A stretch of DNA of 16,079 nt from Phycisphaerales bacterium (GCA_030680655.1 JAUXUZ010000510.1:1-16079); one strand, 5' to 3'. Counted from the first letter of the stretch, positions 6,120 to 13,775 are shown. Made by a program: numbers and translations. The notes: generated by a model from the letters alone, not told the origin.

Positions 6120-8912
6120 CTATTCCTCGCTCGCCCCAACATCCGCCGTCTGCGTTTCCTCCGGCTGATCCAAGCGAGGCGCAGTCGGCAGCGGCTTCCC
6201 ATCAAACCCGGTCAGCGGCGTGCCTTCCAAGTTTCGGATGGTGATCGGCGGGTGCGCCTTCTGGTGCGCTTCGAGTTCCTTCAGCAGTCCGGCCTTCACC
6301 TTCTCGTCGAGGCCCTTGAAGTCGCCGCGGCCGCGGCACTTGGGGAAGTTCGAGCAGCCGAGCCACGGGCCGTACTTGCCCGGGCGGAGGTAGTTGGGCT
6401 TGCCGCACTTGGCGCAGGGGATCTCAGGCTCGGGCCTGAAGGGCGGTGTAGAGGGCGCGACGACTTTGCCGCCGCGGTCGATCTTGAGGATCCCCTTGCA
6501 CGGGTTGGCCTTGTCGCCGTACCCCGAGCACGACAGAAACTTGCCGAACTTGCCGGTGCGGAGCGTCATGCCCCGGCCGCAAAGGTGGCACGCGACGTTG
6601 GTCGTCTCGTTCTGGCGCGGCACACCCTCGCGGTCAACGGGCGCTGCGTACTTGCAGTCGGGGTAGGTGCTGCAGGAGAGGAACTTGCCGCTCTTGCCCA
6701 GGCGGTAGACGGTGGGCGAGCCGCAGGTGGGGCAGGTGTAGGGCGCGGGCGTGGTCTCGGCCTTGGCGTGGGTGAGTGTTCCCTCCACCTCGCCGAGGCG
6801 CTTCTTGAACGGGCCGTAGAACTTGTGGAGCATGTCGACCCAGTCGATGTGCTCCTCTTCGACGCGGTCGAGCTGCTTCTCCATGTCGCGGGTGTAACCC
6901 AGGTCGAGCAGGTCGGGGAACGCCTGGATCAGCATGTCGGTGACGACCTCGCCGATGTCGGTGCTGTAAAAGCGGCGGTCGATCTGCTCAGCGTACTTGC
7001 GGTCCTGGATCACGCTGATGATGCTGGCGTACGTTGACGGGCGGCCGATGCCCTCGCTCTCGAGCATCTTGATCAGGCTCGCCTCGCTGTAGCGCGGCGG
7101 CGGCTGGGTGAACTTCTGCTGCGGGTTGAGGTAGAAGGGCGCCATCGGCGTCCCCTCGTCGAGCTTGGGCAGGATCTGCTCTTCGGCGCTCTGGGGCACG
7201 CCGGTGGCCTTGTAGTGACCGTCGAAGATCAGCGTGCGCCCCGTCGCCTTGAACGTCAGGGGCGTCTTGGGGTCGGTGCCGCCGGTGATCATCGCCGAGA
7301 CCGATTCCCACTCCGCGGGGACCATCTGGCACGCGACGAACCGCTCCCAGATGATCTGGTAGAGCCGGAAGAGGTCGGGCTTGAGCGCGGCCTTCAGCTT
7401 CGCGTTCGGCGGGTAGGCCATGCTCGTCGGCCGGATTGCCTCGTGGGCGTCCTGCGCATCTTTGTTCGTGCTGCCGAAGAAGTTGGGCTTCTCGGGCAGA
7501 TACTTGTCGCCGAAGGCCTTGGGGATGTACTCACGCACCATCGTCAGCGCTTCGCCGCTGATGCGGGTGCTGTCGGTACGCATGTACGTGATGAGCGCGA
7601 CGGGGCCCTCGCCAGGGATGTCAACGCCCTGGTAGAGCTGCTGGGCCGCGGCCATGGTGCGCTTGGCGCCGTAGCCCAGGCGTGTTGAGCCCGCCTGCTG
7701 CAGCGTGCTGGTGATAAACGGCGCGGAGGGACGCGTGGTGGTTCGGCGGGTCTCGATGCCCGTGACCTTATACTTGGTTGACGTGTCAACGGTGCCGGTG
7801 ATGGTCCGCACAAACTTCGCCGGGCCCTTGCCCTTGGCGTCCTCGCGCGTCGCCACCTGCACGTTCTTCATGCCGGCGATCTCGGCGAGCTGCTTGGCGC
7901 GCGCGGCGATCTTCTCGGCCGTCGCTTCGCTCGCGTCGCCGACGCTGCCGAGGTCGAACTTCTCGCCGCCGACATCCACAAGCTCAGCGCGCAGGCCGCC
8001 GTTCTCGGCGAGCCACTTGCTCAGCTCCTTGACGGTGAGCCCCTCGCCCTTCTCGTTCTTCTTCTGCTGCTCGGCGACCCAGGCCGTCGCCAGGCCCGCG
8101 GCCTTGGCGATGCTGGAGGTGAAGTTCGCGGTGATCTGGTAGTACTCGTCGGGGGTGAACGCCTTGATCTCGCGTTCGCGCTCGACGATCAGGCGCACGG
8201 CCACGCTCTGCACGCGCCCGGCGCTCAGGCCGCGGGCGACATTCTTCCACAGCAGCGGCGAAACCTGGAAGCCGACGATGCGGTCGAGCACGCGCCGCGC
8301 CTGCTGGGCGTTGACGCGGTCCATGTCGATCGCGCGCGGGTGCTCGAAGGCCTTGTGCACCTCCGCTTTGGTGATGGCGTTGAACTCCACACGCTTGGCG
8401 GTGCGCGGGTCGACGCCGAGTTCTTCTGCGAGGTGCCAGGCGATCGCCTCTCCCTCGCGGTCGGGGTCGGTTGCGAACCAGATACTTTTGGCGTGCTTGG
8501 CCGACTTCTTCAGTTCGGCGATGACCTTGCCCTTGCCCTCGAGCACGCCGTACGTCGGCGCGAAGTCGTGCTCAAGGTCAACACCCGGCACCGGGTTCTT
8601 CACGCCCTTGGGGTTGCGGCTGGGCAGGTCACGAACGTGCCCGACCGACGCGAGCACCTTGTAATCGCTCCCCAGGTACTTGTTGATCGTCTTCGCCTTC
8701 GCCGGTGACTCGACGATGACCAGGTGCTTGCCGCGCCCAGAGCCGCCGCCGGACTCTGTGTCCATCGCCTCGTCGGTCGCGGTGTCGATGCCATCATCAA
8801 ACGGCGCGGCCTCGACCTTCGCTTTGCCTGCACCCTTCTTCTTGGCCGCGGGCTTGGCCTTGGCTTTGCCGGGGGTGGTGGGGGCGGGGATGGTGGGGGA
8901 TCGCTTAGCCAT
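6120..8912 (-). CDS. topA: DNA topoisomerase I (type IA) with three C-terminal zinc ribbons
   Basis: TopA relaxes negatively supercoiled DNA by single-strand cleavage through a 5'-phosphotyrosine. The 930 residues contain a Lys/Ala/Pro-rich N-terminal extension (1-60). The Toprim domain follows, starting at GKHLVIVESPAKAKTI with the acidic metal site TDPDREGEAIAWH (148-160), then the cleavage core with active-site Tyr443 in ITYMRTDS. Three zinc ribbons lie at the C-terminus: cysteines 727/730/747/753, 775/778/795/805 and 833/836/853/859. A segment of about 110 residues (268-378) before the Tyr region is Lys/Glu/Ala-rich and variable in this family. All key residues I looked for are present, so it should be active. 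The start at 8912 has no obvious Shine-Dalgarno; the N-terminal extension makes the exact start less certain. It lies 178 bp downstream of miaA on the same strand. Confidence 0.96.
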   Translation of the reverse strand: MAKRSPTIPAPTTPGKAKAKPAAKKKGAGKAKVEAAPFDDGIDTATDEAMDTESGGGSGRGKHLVIVESPAKAKTINKYLGSDYKVLASVGHVRDLPSRNPKGVKNPVPGVDLEHDFAPTYGVLEGKGKVIAELKKSAKHAKSIWFATDPDREGEAIAWHLAEELGVDPRTAKRVEFNAITKAEVHKAFEHPRAIDMDRVNAQQARRVLDRIVGFQVSPLLWKNVARGLSAGRVQSVAVRLIVEREREIKAFTPDEYYQITANFTSSIAKAAGLATAWVAEQQKKNEKGEGLTVKELSKWLAENGGLRAELVDVGGEKFDLGSVGDASEATAEKIAARAKQLAEIAGMKNVQVATREDAKGKGPAKFVRTITGTVDTSTKYKVTGIETRRTTTRPSAPFITSTLQQAGSTRLGYGAKRTMAAAQQLYQGVDIPGEGPVALITYMRTDSTRISGEALTMVREYIPKAFGDKYLPEKPNFFGSTNKDAQDAHEAIRPTSMAYPPNAKLKAALKPDLFRLYQIIWERFVACQMVPAEWESVSAMITGGTDPKTPLTFKATGRTLIFDGHYKATGVPQSAEEQILPKLDEGTPMAPFYLNPQQKFTQPPPRYSEASLIKMLESEGIGRPSTYASIISVIQDRKYAEQIDRRFYSTDIGEVVTDMLIQAFPDLLDLGYTRDMEKQLDRVEEEHIDWVDMLHKFYGPFKKRLGEVEGTLTHAKAETTPAPYTCPTCGSPTVYRLGKSGKFLSCSTYPDCKYAAPVDREGVPRQNETTNVACHLCGRGMTLRTGKFGKFLSCSGYGDKANPCKGILKIDRGGKVVAPSTPPFRPEPEIPCAKCGKPNYLRPGKYGPWLGCSNFPKCRGRGDFKGLDEKVKAGLLKELEAHQKAHPPITIRNLEGTPLTGFDGKPLPTAPRLDQPEETQTADVGASEE

Positions 8913-9090
8913 ATGAGTAGTACGGACCGGACAGAAGAGAGAGGAAAGGCGACCCGCCCCCCCCGATCAAGCATGGGCACGCGGTATCCGGCCCTCGATA
9001 CGCCGCCAGAGCCGCCCCCAGTTTCGGCCGCTGGTCTGGCCCAGGTGGAGCATTTCCGGTAAGCGGATCCCTGGGAAACGCCGTTTGTGG

Positions 9091-10050
9091 TCACGTAAGT
9101 GCAGTATTAGCAATGGTTTGCGCAACAGTTAGCGAATCCGCAGTCGTGGCGTCGATGGGAAGACTCCCCTGAATGAGGGAAAGTCGCTTAAGCCACGTGC
9201 GCTGGTTCTTGCCGAACCGCCGGGTTTCGATTTTTATCCGCTCGACCGCGTCGCCTAAAGAGGCGTCAGAGACACCTTTGTTCCCATTGAGCAGTTTGAG
9301 TAGTTGCTTGTACCCCAGCGCCTCGCACGACTGAGGCCCGAAGCCGGGGCCAGCGGCGATTCTGCGGACTTCATCCAGCAGGCCCTGCTCCATCATCTGC
9401 TTCACGCGAGAGTTGATGCGGCGGTTGAGCGCATCGGTGGGCCACTGAAGGGTGACCAGCAGGGCATCGTTGCGGGCGGCGCCGGCGCGGTCCCACTGGC
9501 TCTGGTGGTCGCTGATTGGCGTGCCGGTGAGCCTGAAGACCTCGATCGCACGCACGGTGCGCCGGGTGTCGTTGGCGTGGATGCGTAGCGCTGCTGCGGG
9601 GTCGATCCTCTGGAGCTCAGCGCGGCGGAGTGCGGGGTCCATCGCATCGAGTTCGCTGCGGAGCGCGGGGTCTGCGCCCGGGCCGTCGAAGAGCCCCTCC
9701 AGCAGGGCCTTGATGTACAGGTGCGTGCCACCGACGACGATGGGGAGCGTCCCCCCCGCGCGGAGGGTGGTGATCAGTTCCTCGGCGGCGCTGAGCCACT
9801 GGTCGAGGGTGAAGCGCTGCGCCGGATCGACCACGTCGATCAGGTGGTGGGGGATGCCCTCGCGTTCGGCGAGGGTCGGCTTGGCGGTGCCGATGTCCAT
9901 GCCTCTGTAGACCTGGAACGCGTCGGCGGTGACGATCTCGGCCGCGATGCCGTGCCGCTCGCGCAAGAGGTGGGCAAGGGCCACCGCCGCGGCAGTCTTG
10001 CCGCCGGCCGTTGGACCGCAGATCACGGGGAATCGTGCAGGGAGGGGCAC
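9091..10050 (-). CDS. miaA: tRNA dimethylallyltransferase
   Basis: MiaA transfers a dimethylallyl group to N6 of adenosine 37 in tRNAs that read UNN codons, the first step to ms2i6A. The 319 residues show the P-loop GPTAGGKT (12-19), DAFQVYRGMDIGTAKPT (43-59) for tRNA and substrate contact with the catalytic Asp, IPHHLID (66-72), GGTHLYIKALLEG (107-119), ALGYKQL and the C-terminal RRFGKNQRTWLKRL tRNA-binding stretch. Length is normal for the family. The chosen start is a GTG at 10050, since the sequence before it is not family-like; no Shine-Dalgarno is visible. A stem-loop sits directly upstream at 10052-10085. It is the first gene of the leftward block and is divergent from mqnA. No promoter was resolved between them because the spacer is filled by palindromes. 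Confidence 0.95.
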   Translation of the reverse strand: MPLPARFPVICGPTAGGKTAAAVALAHLLRERHGIAAEIVTADAFQVYRGMDIGTAKPTLAEREGIPHHLIDVVDPAQRFTLDQWLSAAEELITTLRAGGTLPIVVGGTHLYIKALLEGLFDGPGADPALRSELDAMDPALRRAELQRIDPAAALRIHANDTRRTVRAIEVFRLTGTPISDHQSQWDRAGAARNDALLVTLQWPTDALNRRINSRVKQMMEQGLLDEVRRIAAGPGFGPQSCEALGYKQLLKLLNGNKGVSDASLGDAVERIKIETRRFGKNQRTWLKRLSLIQGSLPIDATTADSLTVAQTIANTALT

Positions 10051-10051
10051 G

Positions 10052-10085
10052 GGGGATGGTATTGCCCGGTGATGCGGGCATCCCC
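10052..10085 (-). other. stem-loop directly upstream of miaA
   Basis: TGCCCG (10063-10068) and CGGGCA (10075-10080) form a 6-bp stem with a 6-base loop. It is extended by GGGGA (10052-10056) and TCCCC (10081-10085) with a one-sided internal loop. It ends two bases from the miaA start codon. If transcribed it would mask the ribosome-binding region, which has no Shine-Dalgarno, so a translational effect on miaA is possible. Confidence 0.4.
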
Positions 10086-10119
10086 ACCAGCACTTCCAGA
10101 TCGAGTTTCAGTTTGACGT

Positions 10120-10176
10120 GTGGAGCAGCTTTCCAAGCTGCTATTGCGCGCCCGGCAGGTTGGAAACCTGCCCCAC
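10120..10176. repeat. inverted pair of short palindromes (REPIN-like) between miaA and mqnA
   Basis: Two hairpins face each other. AGCAGCTT-TCC-AAGCTGCT spans 10124-10142 and is preceded by GTGG (10120-10123). GGCAGGTT-GGA-AACCTGCC spans 10154-10172 and is followed by CCAC (10173-10176). The loops (TCC and GGA) and the outer flanks are reverse complements, so the second unit is an inverted version of the first. Relative to each other the stems differ at two base pairs, both changed on both sides so pairing is kept. This layout matches the known REP-doublet (REPIN) pattern; the family itself I cannot name. Confidence 0.7.
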
Positions 10177-10230
10177 TTCAGGCAGGTTAAAAACCTGGTC
10201 CACTTCAGGCAGGTTAAAAACCTGCCCCAC
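10154..10230. repeat. 27-bp tandem palindromic repeat, about three copies, upstream of mqnA
   Basis: Copies start at 10154, 10181 and 10208; the last is cut after 23 bases. Each has GGCAGGTT, a 3-base loop (GGA, AAA, AAA), then AACCTGCC or a variant, then CCACTTCA. The middle copy has substitutions (AACCTGGT) that shorten the stem to 6 bp, while the outer copies keep 8 bp. Neighbouring copies can also pair across the CCACTTCA linker. The array ends 17 bp before the mqnA ATG. It is not CRISPR: there are no unique spacers. Confidence 0.85.
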
Positions 10231-10247
10231 GCTTCCTAGCGTTGGGC

Positions 10248-11162
10248 ATGGACCGCGTGCGCATCGGATCGGTCAAGTACCTCAACACCCTGCCGCTGGT
10301 CGAGGGGCTGGCGGCCAACCGTGACCTTGAGGTGATCTCGGCGGTCCCCGCGAAGCTGGGGGCGATGCTCGCGGAGGGCGCGGTCGATGTTGCGCTGGCG
10401 AGCATCGTTGACTTTGCGACCTCGCCGGTGCCGCTGTGCATGCTGCCGGTGGGGGGGATCGGCTGCGACGGGCCGACGCTGACGGTGCGCATGTTCAGCC
10501 AGGTTCCGCTTGAGCGTGTGGAGACGTTGCACGCGGACACCGACAGCCACACCAGTGTGCTGCTGGCGCGGGTGCTGCTGGCGCGGTGCTTCGGGCGGGA
10601 TGTGCGGGTGGTGGACTTTGATGCGCGCGAGCGGGTGAGCGTGGGGGAGTCGAGCGCGAGCGCAAAGCCCCCTCATCCGGCTCGCAAAGCCGAGCCACCT
10701 TCTCCCGCAGAGCCGGGAGAAGGAGGGGAGTGGCCCCGGACGTTGCTGCTGATCGGTGACAAGGTTGTCACCGACTCACCGCCGGCGGTGCGTTACCCGC
10801 ATCAGCTGGACCTAGGTGAGCAGTGGAAGGCGTGGACGGGGCTGCCGTTCCTGTACGCGGTGTGGATGTGCCGCGCTGCCGATGTAGATGAGCTGCGGAT
10901 CAGGACGACCGCGGCGCTGCTGGACCGCCAGCGTCTGCGCAACGTGCAGCGCACCTCGTGGCTCATCGACCGCGCCGTTGACGACCGGCGCTGGCCGCGC
11001 GACCTGGCGGTGCGGTACGTGACCGACTACCTGCGCTACGAGGTCGGCCCGCGCCAGCGGGAGGCCGTTGCCAGGTTCCTGACTGAGTGCGCTGCGTTGA
11101 ATCTGCTTCCGACCGTTGAGCCGCGCTGGGCCGGGGTGGCGGCCGGCGAGCCCGCCTTGTAG
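10248..11162 (+). CDS. mqnA: chorismate dehydratase of the futalosine menaquinone pathway, with in-frame repeat insertion
   Basis: MqnA dehydrates chorismate to 3-enolpyruvoyl-benzoate, the first step of menaquinone synthesis by futalosine. The 304 residues show VRIGSVKYLNTLPLVEGL at the start, PAKLGAMLAEGAVDVALASIVDF (34-56), DTDSHTSVLLARVLL (97-111), LLLIGDKVV (166-174) and DLGEQWKAWTGLPFLYAVW (188-206). These are the MqnA substrate-binding-protein-like signatures. Residues about 134-163 (Ser/Ala/Pro/Glu-rich) are foreign to the fold and coincide with a palindromic repeat at 10668-10728; the frame is kept and IGDK and DLG resume normally after it. The insertion falls in a surface linker, so the enzyme is probably still active (inference). 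ATG 10248 is preferred over a TTG two codons earlier; no Shine-Dalgarno is seen. The next gene starts 16 bp downstream. Confidence 0.9.
   Translation: MDRVRIGSVKYLNTLPLVEGLAANRDLEVISAVPAKLGAMLAEGAVDVALASIVDFATSPVPLCMLPVGGIGCDGPTLTVRMFSQVPLERVETLHADTDSHTSVLLARVLLARCFGRDVRVVDFDARERVSVGESSASAKPPHPARKAEPPSPAEPGEGGEWPRTLLLIGDKVVTDSPPAVRYPHQLDLGEQWKAWTGLPFLYAVWMCRAADVDELRIRTTAALLDRQRLRNVQRTSWLIDRAVDDRRWPRDLAVRYVTDYLRYEVGPRQREAVARFLTECAALNLLPTVEPRWAGVAAGEPAL
10668..10728. repeat. REP-like double hairpin inserted in frame within mqnA
   Basis: The element has an outer inverted repeat CCCCTC (10669-10674) and GAGGGG (10723-10728). Inside it are hairpin 1, GGCTCG-CAAAGC-CGAGCC (10679-10696), and hairpin 2, a 10-bp stem 10698-10707 with 10714-10723 around a 6-base loop. 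It encodes residues 141-161 of MqnA. The order CCTCATCCG, hairpin, CCACCTTCTCCC, hairpin, GGGAGAAGG resembles a REP type that I recall as widespread in proteobacterial intergenic DNA. It is unrelated in sequence to the CAGGTT repeat nearby. Confidence 0.8.
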
Positions 11163-11178
11163 AGCGAACGATCCCACC

Positions 11179-12738
11179 GTGCCCCGCCTGCTGAAACTCC
11201 GGGTTGCCGCGCTCGAACGGATCGCCCACGAGCTGCGCTATGCGCCGGCGGTGGCTGCACGCCGGCACACGGCGCGGGCGGAGAAGCTCGCGGCGATGAT
11301 CGATCCTGTCGCGGTGTATCCCGAGGACTTTGTGGTCTTCCAGATCACCGGTTTCCGCCCGGCGATGAGCGAGCCGGAGATGATCCCCGGCGCGGCGTTG
11401 CTGCGTGACCTGGCGGGCCTGATCGACCGGCTCTCGCGCCGGGCGGCGTTCACACGTGAGGAACTGGCCCCGCCGCAATGGCTCACGGTTGACGACCTGC
11501 GCGAGCGTTGGGGGGTGTCGCGCAAGACGATCGAGCGGACGCGGGTGCGCGGGTTGATCGGCCGGCGGGTGACGCTCGCACGCGGCAAAGCGATGAACGT
11601 ATTCGCGTCGGCGGTGGTAAAGGCGGTGGAGGCACGCGAGGGACGCGTAGTGGGCTCGGCGGGTGGGAATCGCCCGCGCCCGAAGGTGGCCAGGAAGCCC
11701 GTGGCCAAGCCGGAGGTTGAGCGTGTGCCCCGGCGGGCGGTGACGCCCCGACAGCGACGGCTCGTCGAGCGGGCGCTGCGCGTCGGCGTCAAGCCCGCGG
11801 CGATCGCGGCGCGGCTGAGCAAGAGTGAGGCGACGGTTTTCCGCTCGCGTCAACGCCAGCTGGCCGACCGGTGCCGGTCGGTGCGCATGCCGATCCCCGC
11901 CGGCGCGGTCGAGCTGATCGAGCGGGAAGGGCTGCGGTTTCTGGCCGAGCGGTCGGTGCGGACGGGGCTCGGAGCGCCCGGGGCGTCGTCGCTCGCCGAG
12001 CACGTGGCCGACGCCGTCCGCACCGGTGGCCCTGACCCGTTCGTTGAGCGTGCCCGCGCGTTCGCGTACTGGACGCTCGTCGCTCGTGCGCAGACGACCG
12101 CCCGATCGCTCAGCCGCACGCGTCCGGCGGCGCTCGCCGTTGACCGTGTGATCACCGATCTGCGCTGGGCCGCGCAATTGAAGATCGAGCTTGTCCGGGC
12201 TGAGCAGTTGCTGCTGCTGCGCACGATCGCCGGTCAGACCGGCACACCGCTGTTGGAGCACCCGTCCGACCGCGCCGCCGCCTTGCTGGTGCGCTGCCTG
12301 GCGGCGCTCTCCGCGGCGGTCGACCGGTTTGACCCGACGGCCGGGCGCATCGCCGGAGTGGCGAGCCTGGAGCTCAGCCGCGTGGTCAGCCGGTGGCAGG
12401 CCGAGCAGTCGAAAGATGGGCAGGTGCGAGCGCAGCCGATCGCCGCGCCGGTGATGGACGACTGGACGCTCTCGGTCTGCCCGTGGCAGGTGTGGACGAA
12501 CCCGCCCGCGGAGGTGCGGCTGAACCTCTCTCGCTTGACCCCTGGCGACCGCGCGCTGCTCACCGCACGCTACGGACTTGAAGGTGGCGCGCCGCGCGAT
12601 GCGAAAGAGTTGGCAGCGGACCTCGGCAAGCCGGCGCGCATCATCGCGCGGCTGCTGCACACGGCGGAGCGGGCCGCGACGGGCGCAGCGCCGGGCCCGG
12701 TTAAGCCGAGCGCACGCCGGCGCAGGAGCGAGCCGTGA
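11179..12738 (+). CDS. sigma-70-like protein with several helix-turn-helix segments
   Basis: Probably a DNA-binding regulator related to sigma-70 factors, but highly divergent. The 519 residues contain a first HTH-like segment (about 101-125, WLTVDDLRERWGVSRKTIER), a basic Pro/Lys linker (163-190) and a second HTH-like segment (about 195-225, VERALRVGVKPAAIAARLSK). A sigma region 2-like part (about 335-405) ends in AAVDRFDPTAGR, close to the D-x-F-D-P-x-x-G of sigma region 2. A region 4-like HTH (about 450-500, SRLTPGDRALLTARYGL...AKELAADLGKPARIIARLLHTAERA) follows, then a basic tail. The start chosen is GTG 11179, 16 bp after mqnA, because the upstream part of the frame overlaps mqnA. The end overlaps the GT9 start by a GTGA, so they are translationally coupled. 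It could be an alternative sigma factor or a decayed or repurposed one. The sigma relation is from motif reading only. Confidence 0.65.
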   Translation: MPRLLKLRVAALERIAHELRYAPAVAARRHTARAEKLAAMIDPVAVYPEDFVVFQITGFRPAMSEPEMIPGAALLRDLAGLIDRLSRRAAFTREELAPPQWLTVDDLRERWGVSRKTIERTRVRGLIGRRVTLARGKAMNVFASAVVKAVEAREGRVVGSAGGNRPRPKVARKPVAKPEVERVPRRAVTPRQRRLVERALRVGVKPAAIAARLSKSEATVFRSRQRQLADRCRSVRMPIPAGAVELIEREGLRFLAERSVRTGLGAPGASSLAEHVADAVRTGGPDPFVERARAFAYWTLVARAQTTARSLSRTRPAALAVDRVITDLRWAAQLKIELVRAEQLLLLRTIAGQTGTPLLEHPSDRAAALLVRCLAALSAAVDRFDPTAGRIAGVASLELSRVVSRWQAEQSKDGQVRAQPIAAPVMDDWTLSVCPWQVWTNPPAEVRLNLSRLTPGDRALLTARYGLEGGAPRDAKELAADLGKPARIIARLLHTAERAATGAAPGPVKPSARRRRSEP

Positions 12739-13646
12739 ACGTCGTGGTTGTTCATGCCGGGGCGCTGGGCGATGGCGTGCTGATCTGGCCGCTGCTGCGG
12801 GCGCTTGGGCGGCTGGAGCACACCGTGAAGCTGGTGACGAACGACAGCGCGGGGCGAATGGCCGCGATCGAGCTGAACAACCAGCTCGGCTCGCCGCTGG
12901 TGTCGCACGTTCCGCTCGATAGCCCGCGGTGGACGCCGCTGTGGCAGGGCCCAAGTGGGGGCGACCGCGCCGACGCGGGGCCGACGGTGGACCTGCTGGT
13001 CTCGTTCCTCGCCGACGACAGCACCGAGGGCGGGCGGCGGTGGCTGGCGGCAGCGCGTGAGGAGTTCCCGGATGCTGAGGTGGTGCTGGCGGGCGCGCCG
13101 GGCTCGGTGACGCGGGGCGCGCTGTGGAAGCGTTTCAGGGTGCACGAGCTTGGCGGCGTTGCCGCAGCGCCGGGCCCGCACGGGCCGGTTGTGCTGTCGG
13201 TCGGCGCGGGTGGGCGTCACAAGCGCTGGCCGCTGGAGCGGTGGTCGCAGCTTGCTGACCGGTTGCTGGGTCTCACGCCGCCGCAGCGCGTGCAGATCAT
13301 CGCCGGTCCGGTTGAGGATGAGCAGTTCTCCAAGAAGGAGCGAGCCGCGTTCAACGAGCTGATCCGCAAGGGGCAGTGGAGCGGCACCATCAACCGGCTG
13401 GGAGACCTTACCAACGCCGTGCGCAAGGCCGCGTGTGTTGTGAGCGCCGACAGCGGCCCCGCGCACCTGTCGGCACAGCTTGGCGTGCGCACGCTCGCGC
13501 TGTTTGGACCGACGGACCCTTCGGTATGGTCGCCCGTCGGCCCGACGGTGCGCACCCTTGCGCCGGCGGCGATGACGAAGGACATGGCGTGGCTGGAGGT
13601 CGATGCGGTGTTCGGCGTTCTTGTGTCGCAGCAATGGGTGCGGTGA
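12735..13646 (+). CDS. family 9 glycosyltransferase (heptosyltransferase-like)
   Basis: This is a GT-B fold glycosyltransferase of the ADP-heptose:LPS heptosyltransferase family (GT9), expected to act at the inner face of the membrane on an envelope glycan. The 303 residues show the N-terminal HAGALGDGVLIWPLLRAL (7-24), where the Asp of GALGD is typical, and VGAGGRHKRWPLERWSQLADRL (156-177). The nucleotide-sugar site follows, SADSGPAHLSAQLGVRTLALFGPTDPSVWSPVGP (237-270). The acceptor cannot be told from the sequence. GTG 12735 is supported by AGGAG six bases upstream and the GTGA overlap with the preceding gene. The length is a little short for heptosyltransferases, so a generic GT9 call is safer. 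Together with mqnA and the sigma-like gene it forms the rightward unit starting near 10248. Confidence 0.88.
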   Translation: MNVVVVHAGALGDGVLIWPLLRALGRLEHTVKLVTNDSAGRMAAIELNNQLGSPLVSHVPLDSPRWTPLWQGPSGGDRADAGPTVDLLVSFLADDSTEGGRRWLAAAREEFPDAEVVLAGAPGSVTRGALWKRFRVHELGGVAAAPGPHGPVVLSVGAGGRHKRWPLERWSQLADRLLGLTPPQRVQIIAGPVEDEQFSKKERAAFNELIRKGQWSGTINRLGDLTNAVRKAACVVSADSGPAHLSAQLGVRTLALFGPTDPSVWSPVGPTVRTLAPAAMTKDMAWLEVDAVFGVLVSQQWVR

Positions 13647-13680
13647 AACAGTGACGCGTGTTGCGAGTCGATCTCATTTG

Positions 13681-13699
13681 CCCGTGGACGGGTTGTTTT
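13681..13699 (+). terminator. weak candidate terminator after the glycosyltransferase gene
   Basis: CCCG-TGGA-CGGG (13681-13692) is a 4-bp stem followed by TTGTTTT. It lies 34 bp after the GT9 stop. The stem is short, so this is only a candidate. The next promoter starts 14 bp later. Confidence 0.35.
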
Positions 13700-13712
13700 C
13701 TGCATCCGCGCC

Positions 13713-13740
13713 TTGACAGCGGCGAAAAGGCGTGTACGCT
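13713..13740 (+). promoter_or_regulatory. sigma-70-type promoter for a small transcript
   Basis: A perfect -35 TTGACA (13713-13718) is separated by 16 bases from TACGCT (13735-13740), which matches four of six -10 positions including the first T, A and last T. It would start an RNA near 13747, about 50 bases before the small ORF and about 165 bases before a strong terminator. Confidence 0.65.
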
Positions 13741-13750
13741 TGTCCCCGTT

Positions 13751-13775
13751 CCGAAGCCGCAGTGTGCGTTTTCGG
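13751..13775 (+). other. hairpin in the leader of the small transcript
   Basis: CCGAA (13751-13755) pairs with TTCGG (13771-13775) and CGCA (13758-13761) with TGCG (13765-13768), giving an imperfect stem-loop. It is followed by TTTTT (13780-13784) just before the Shine-Dalgarno. It is a possible attenuator-like or protective 5' hairpin. An alternative 12-codon ORF starting at a GTG (13762) and ending TGATG at the next start is also readable but has no ribosome site. Confidence 0.4.

Noticed and set aside
8957..8964. Run of eight C bases upstream of topA as a phase-variation tract
   Set aside because: It is in the spacer, not in a coding region or between clear promoter elements, and such runs are common in GC-rich DNA.
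10154..10230. Possible CRISPR array
   Set aside because: The 27-bp copies are directly adjacent with no unique spacers, and there are no cas genes.
10118..10324. 68-codon plus-strand ORF through the tandem repeat
   Set aside because: It consists of the repeat translated and then runs out of frame into mqnA; no ribosome site. Kept only as an observation about repeat phase.
10963..12954. 663-codon minus-strand open frame across the sigma-like gene
   Set aside because: Arg/Pro/His-rich with no recognisable domain. The opposite strand has gene-like codon use, an overlap-coupled neighbour and HTH motifs.
12570..13634. 354-codon minus-strand frame across the glycosyltransferase
   Set aside because: It is antisense to a clear GT9 protein with conserved motifs and low-complexity basic composition of its own.
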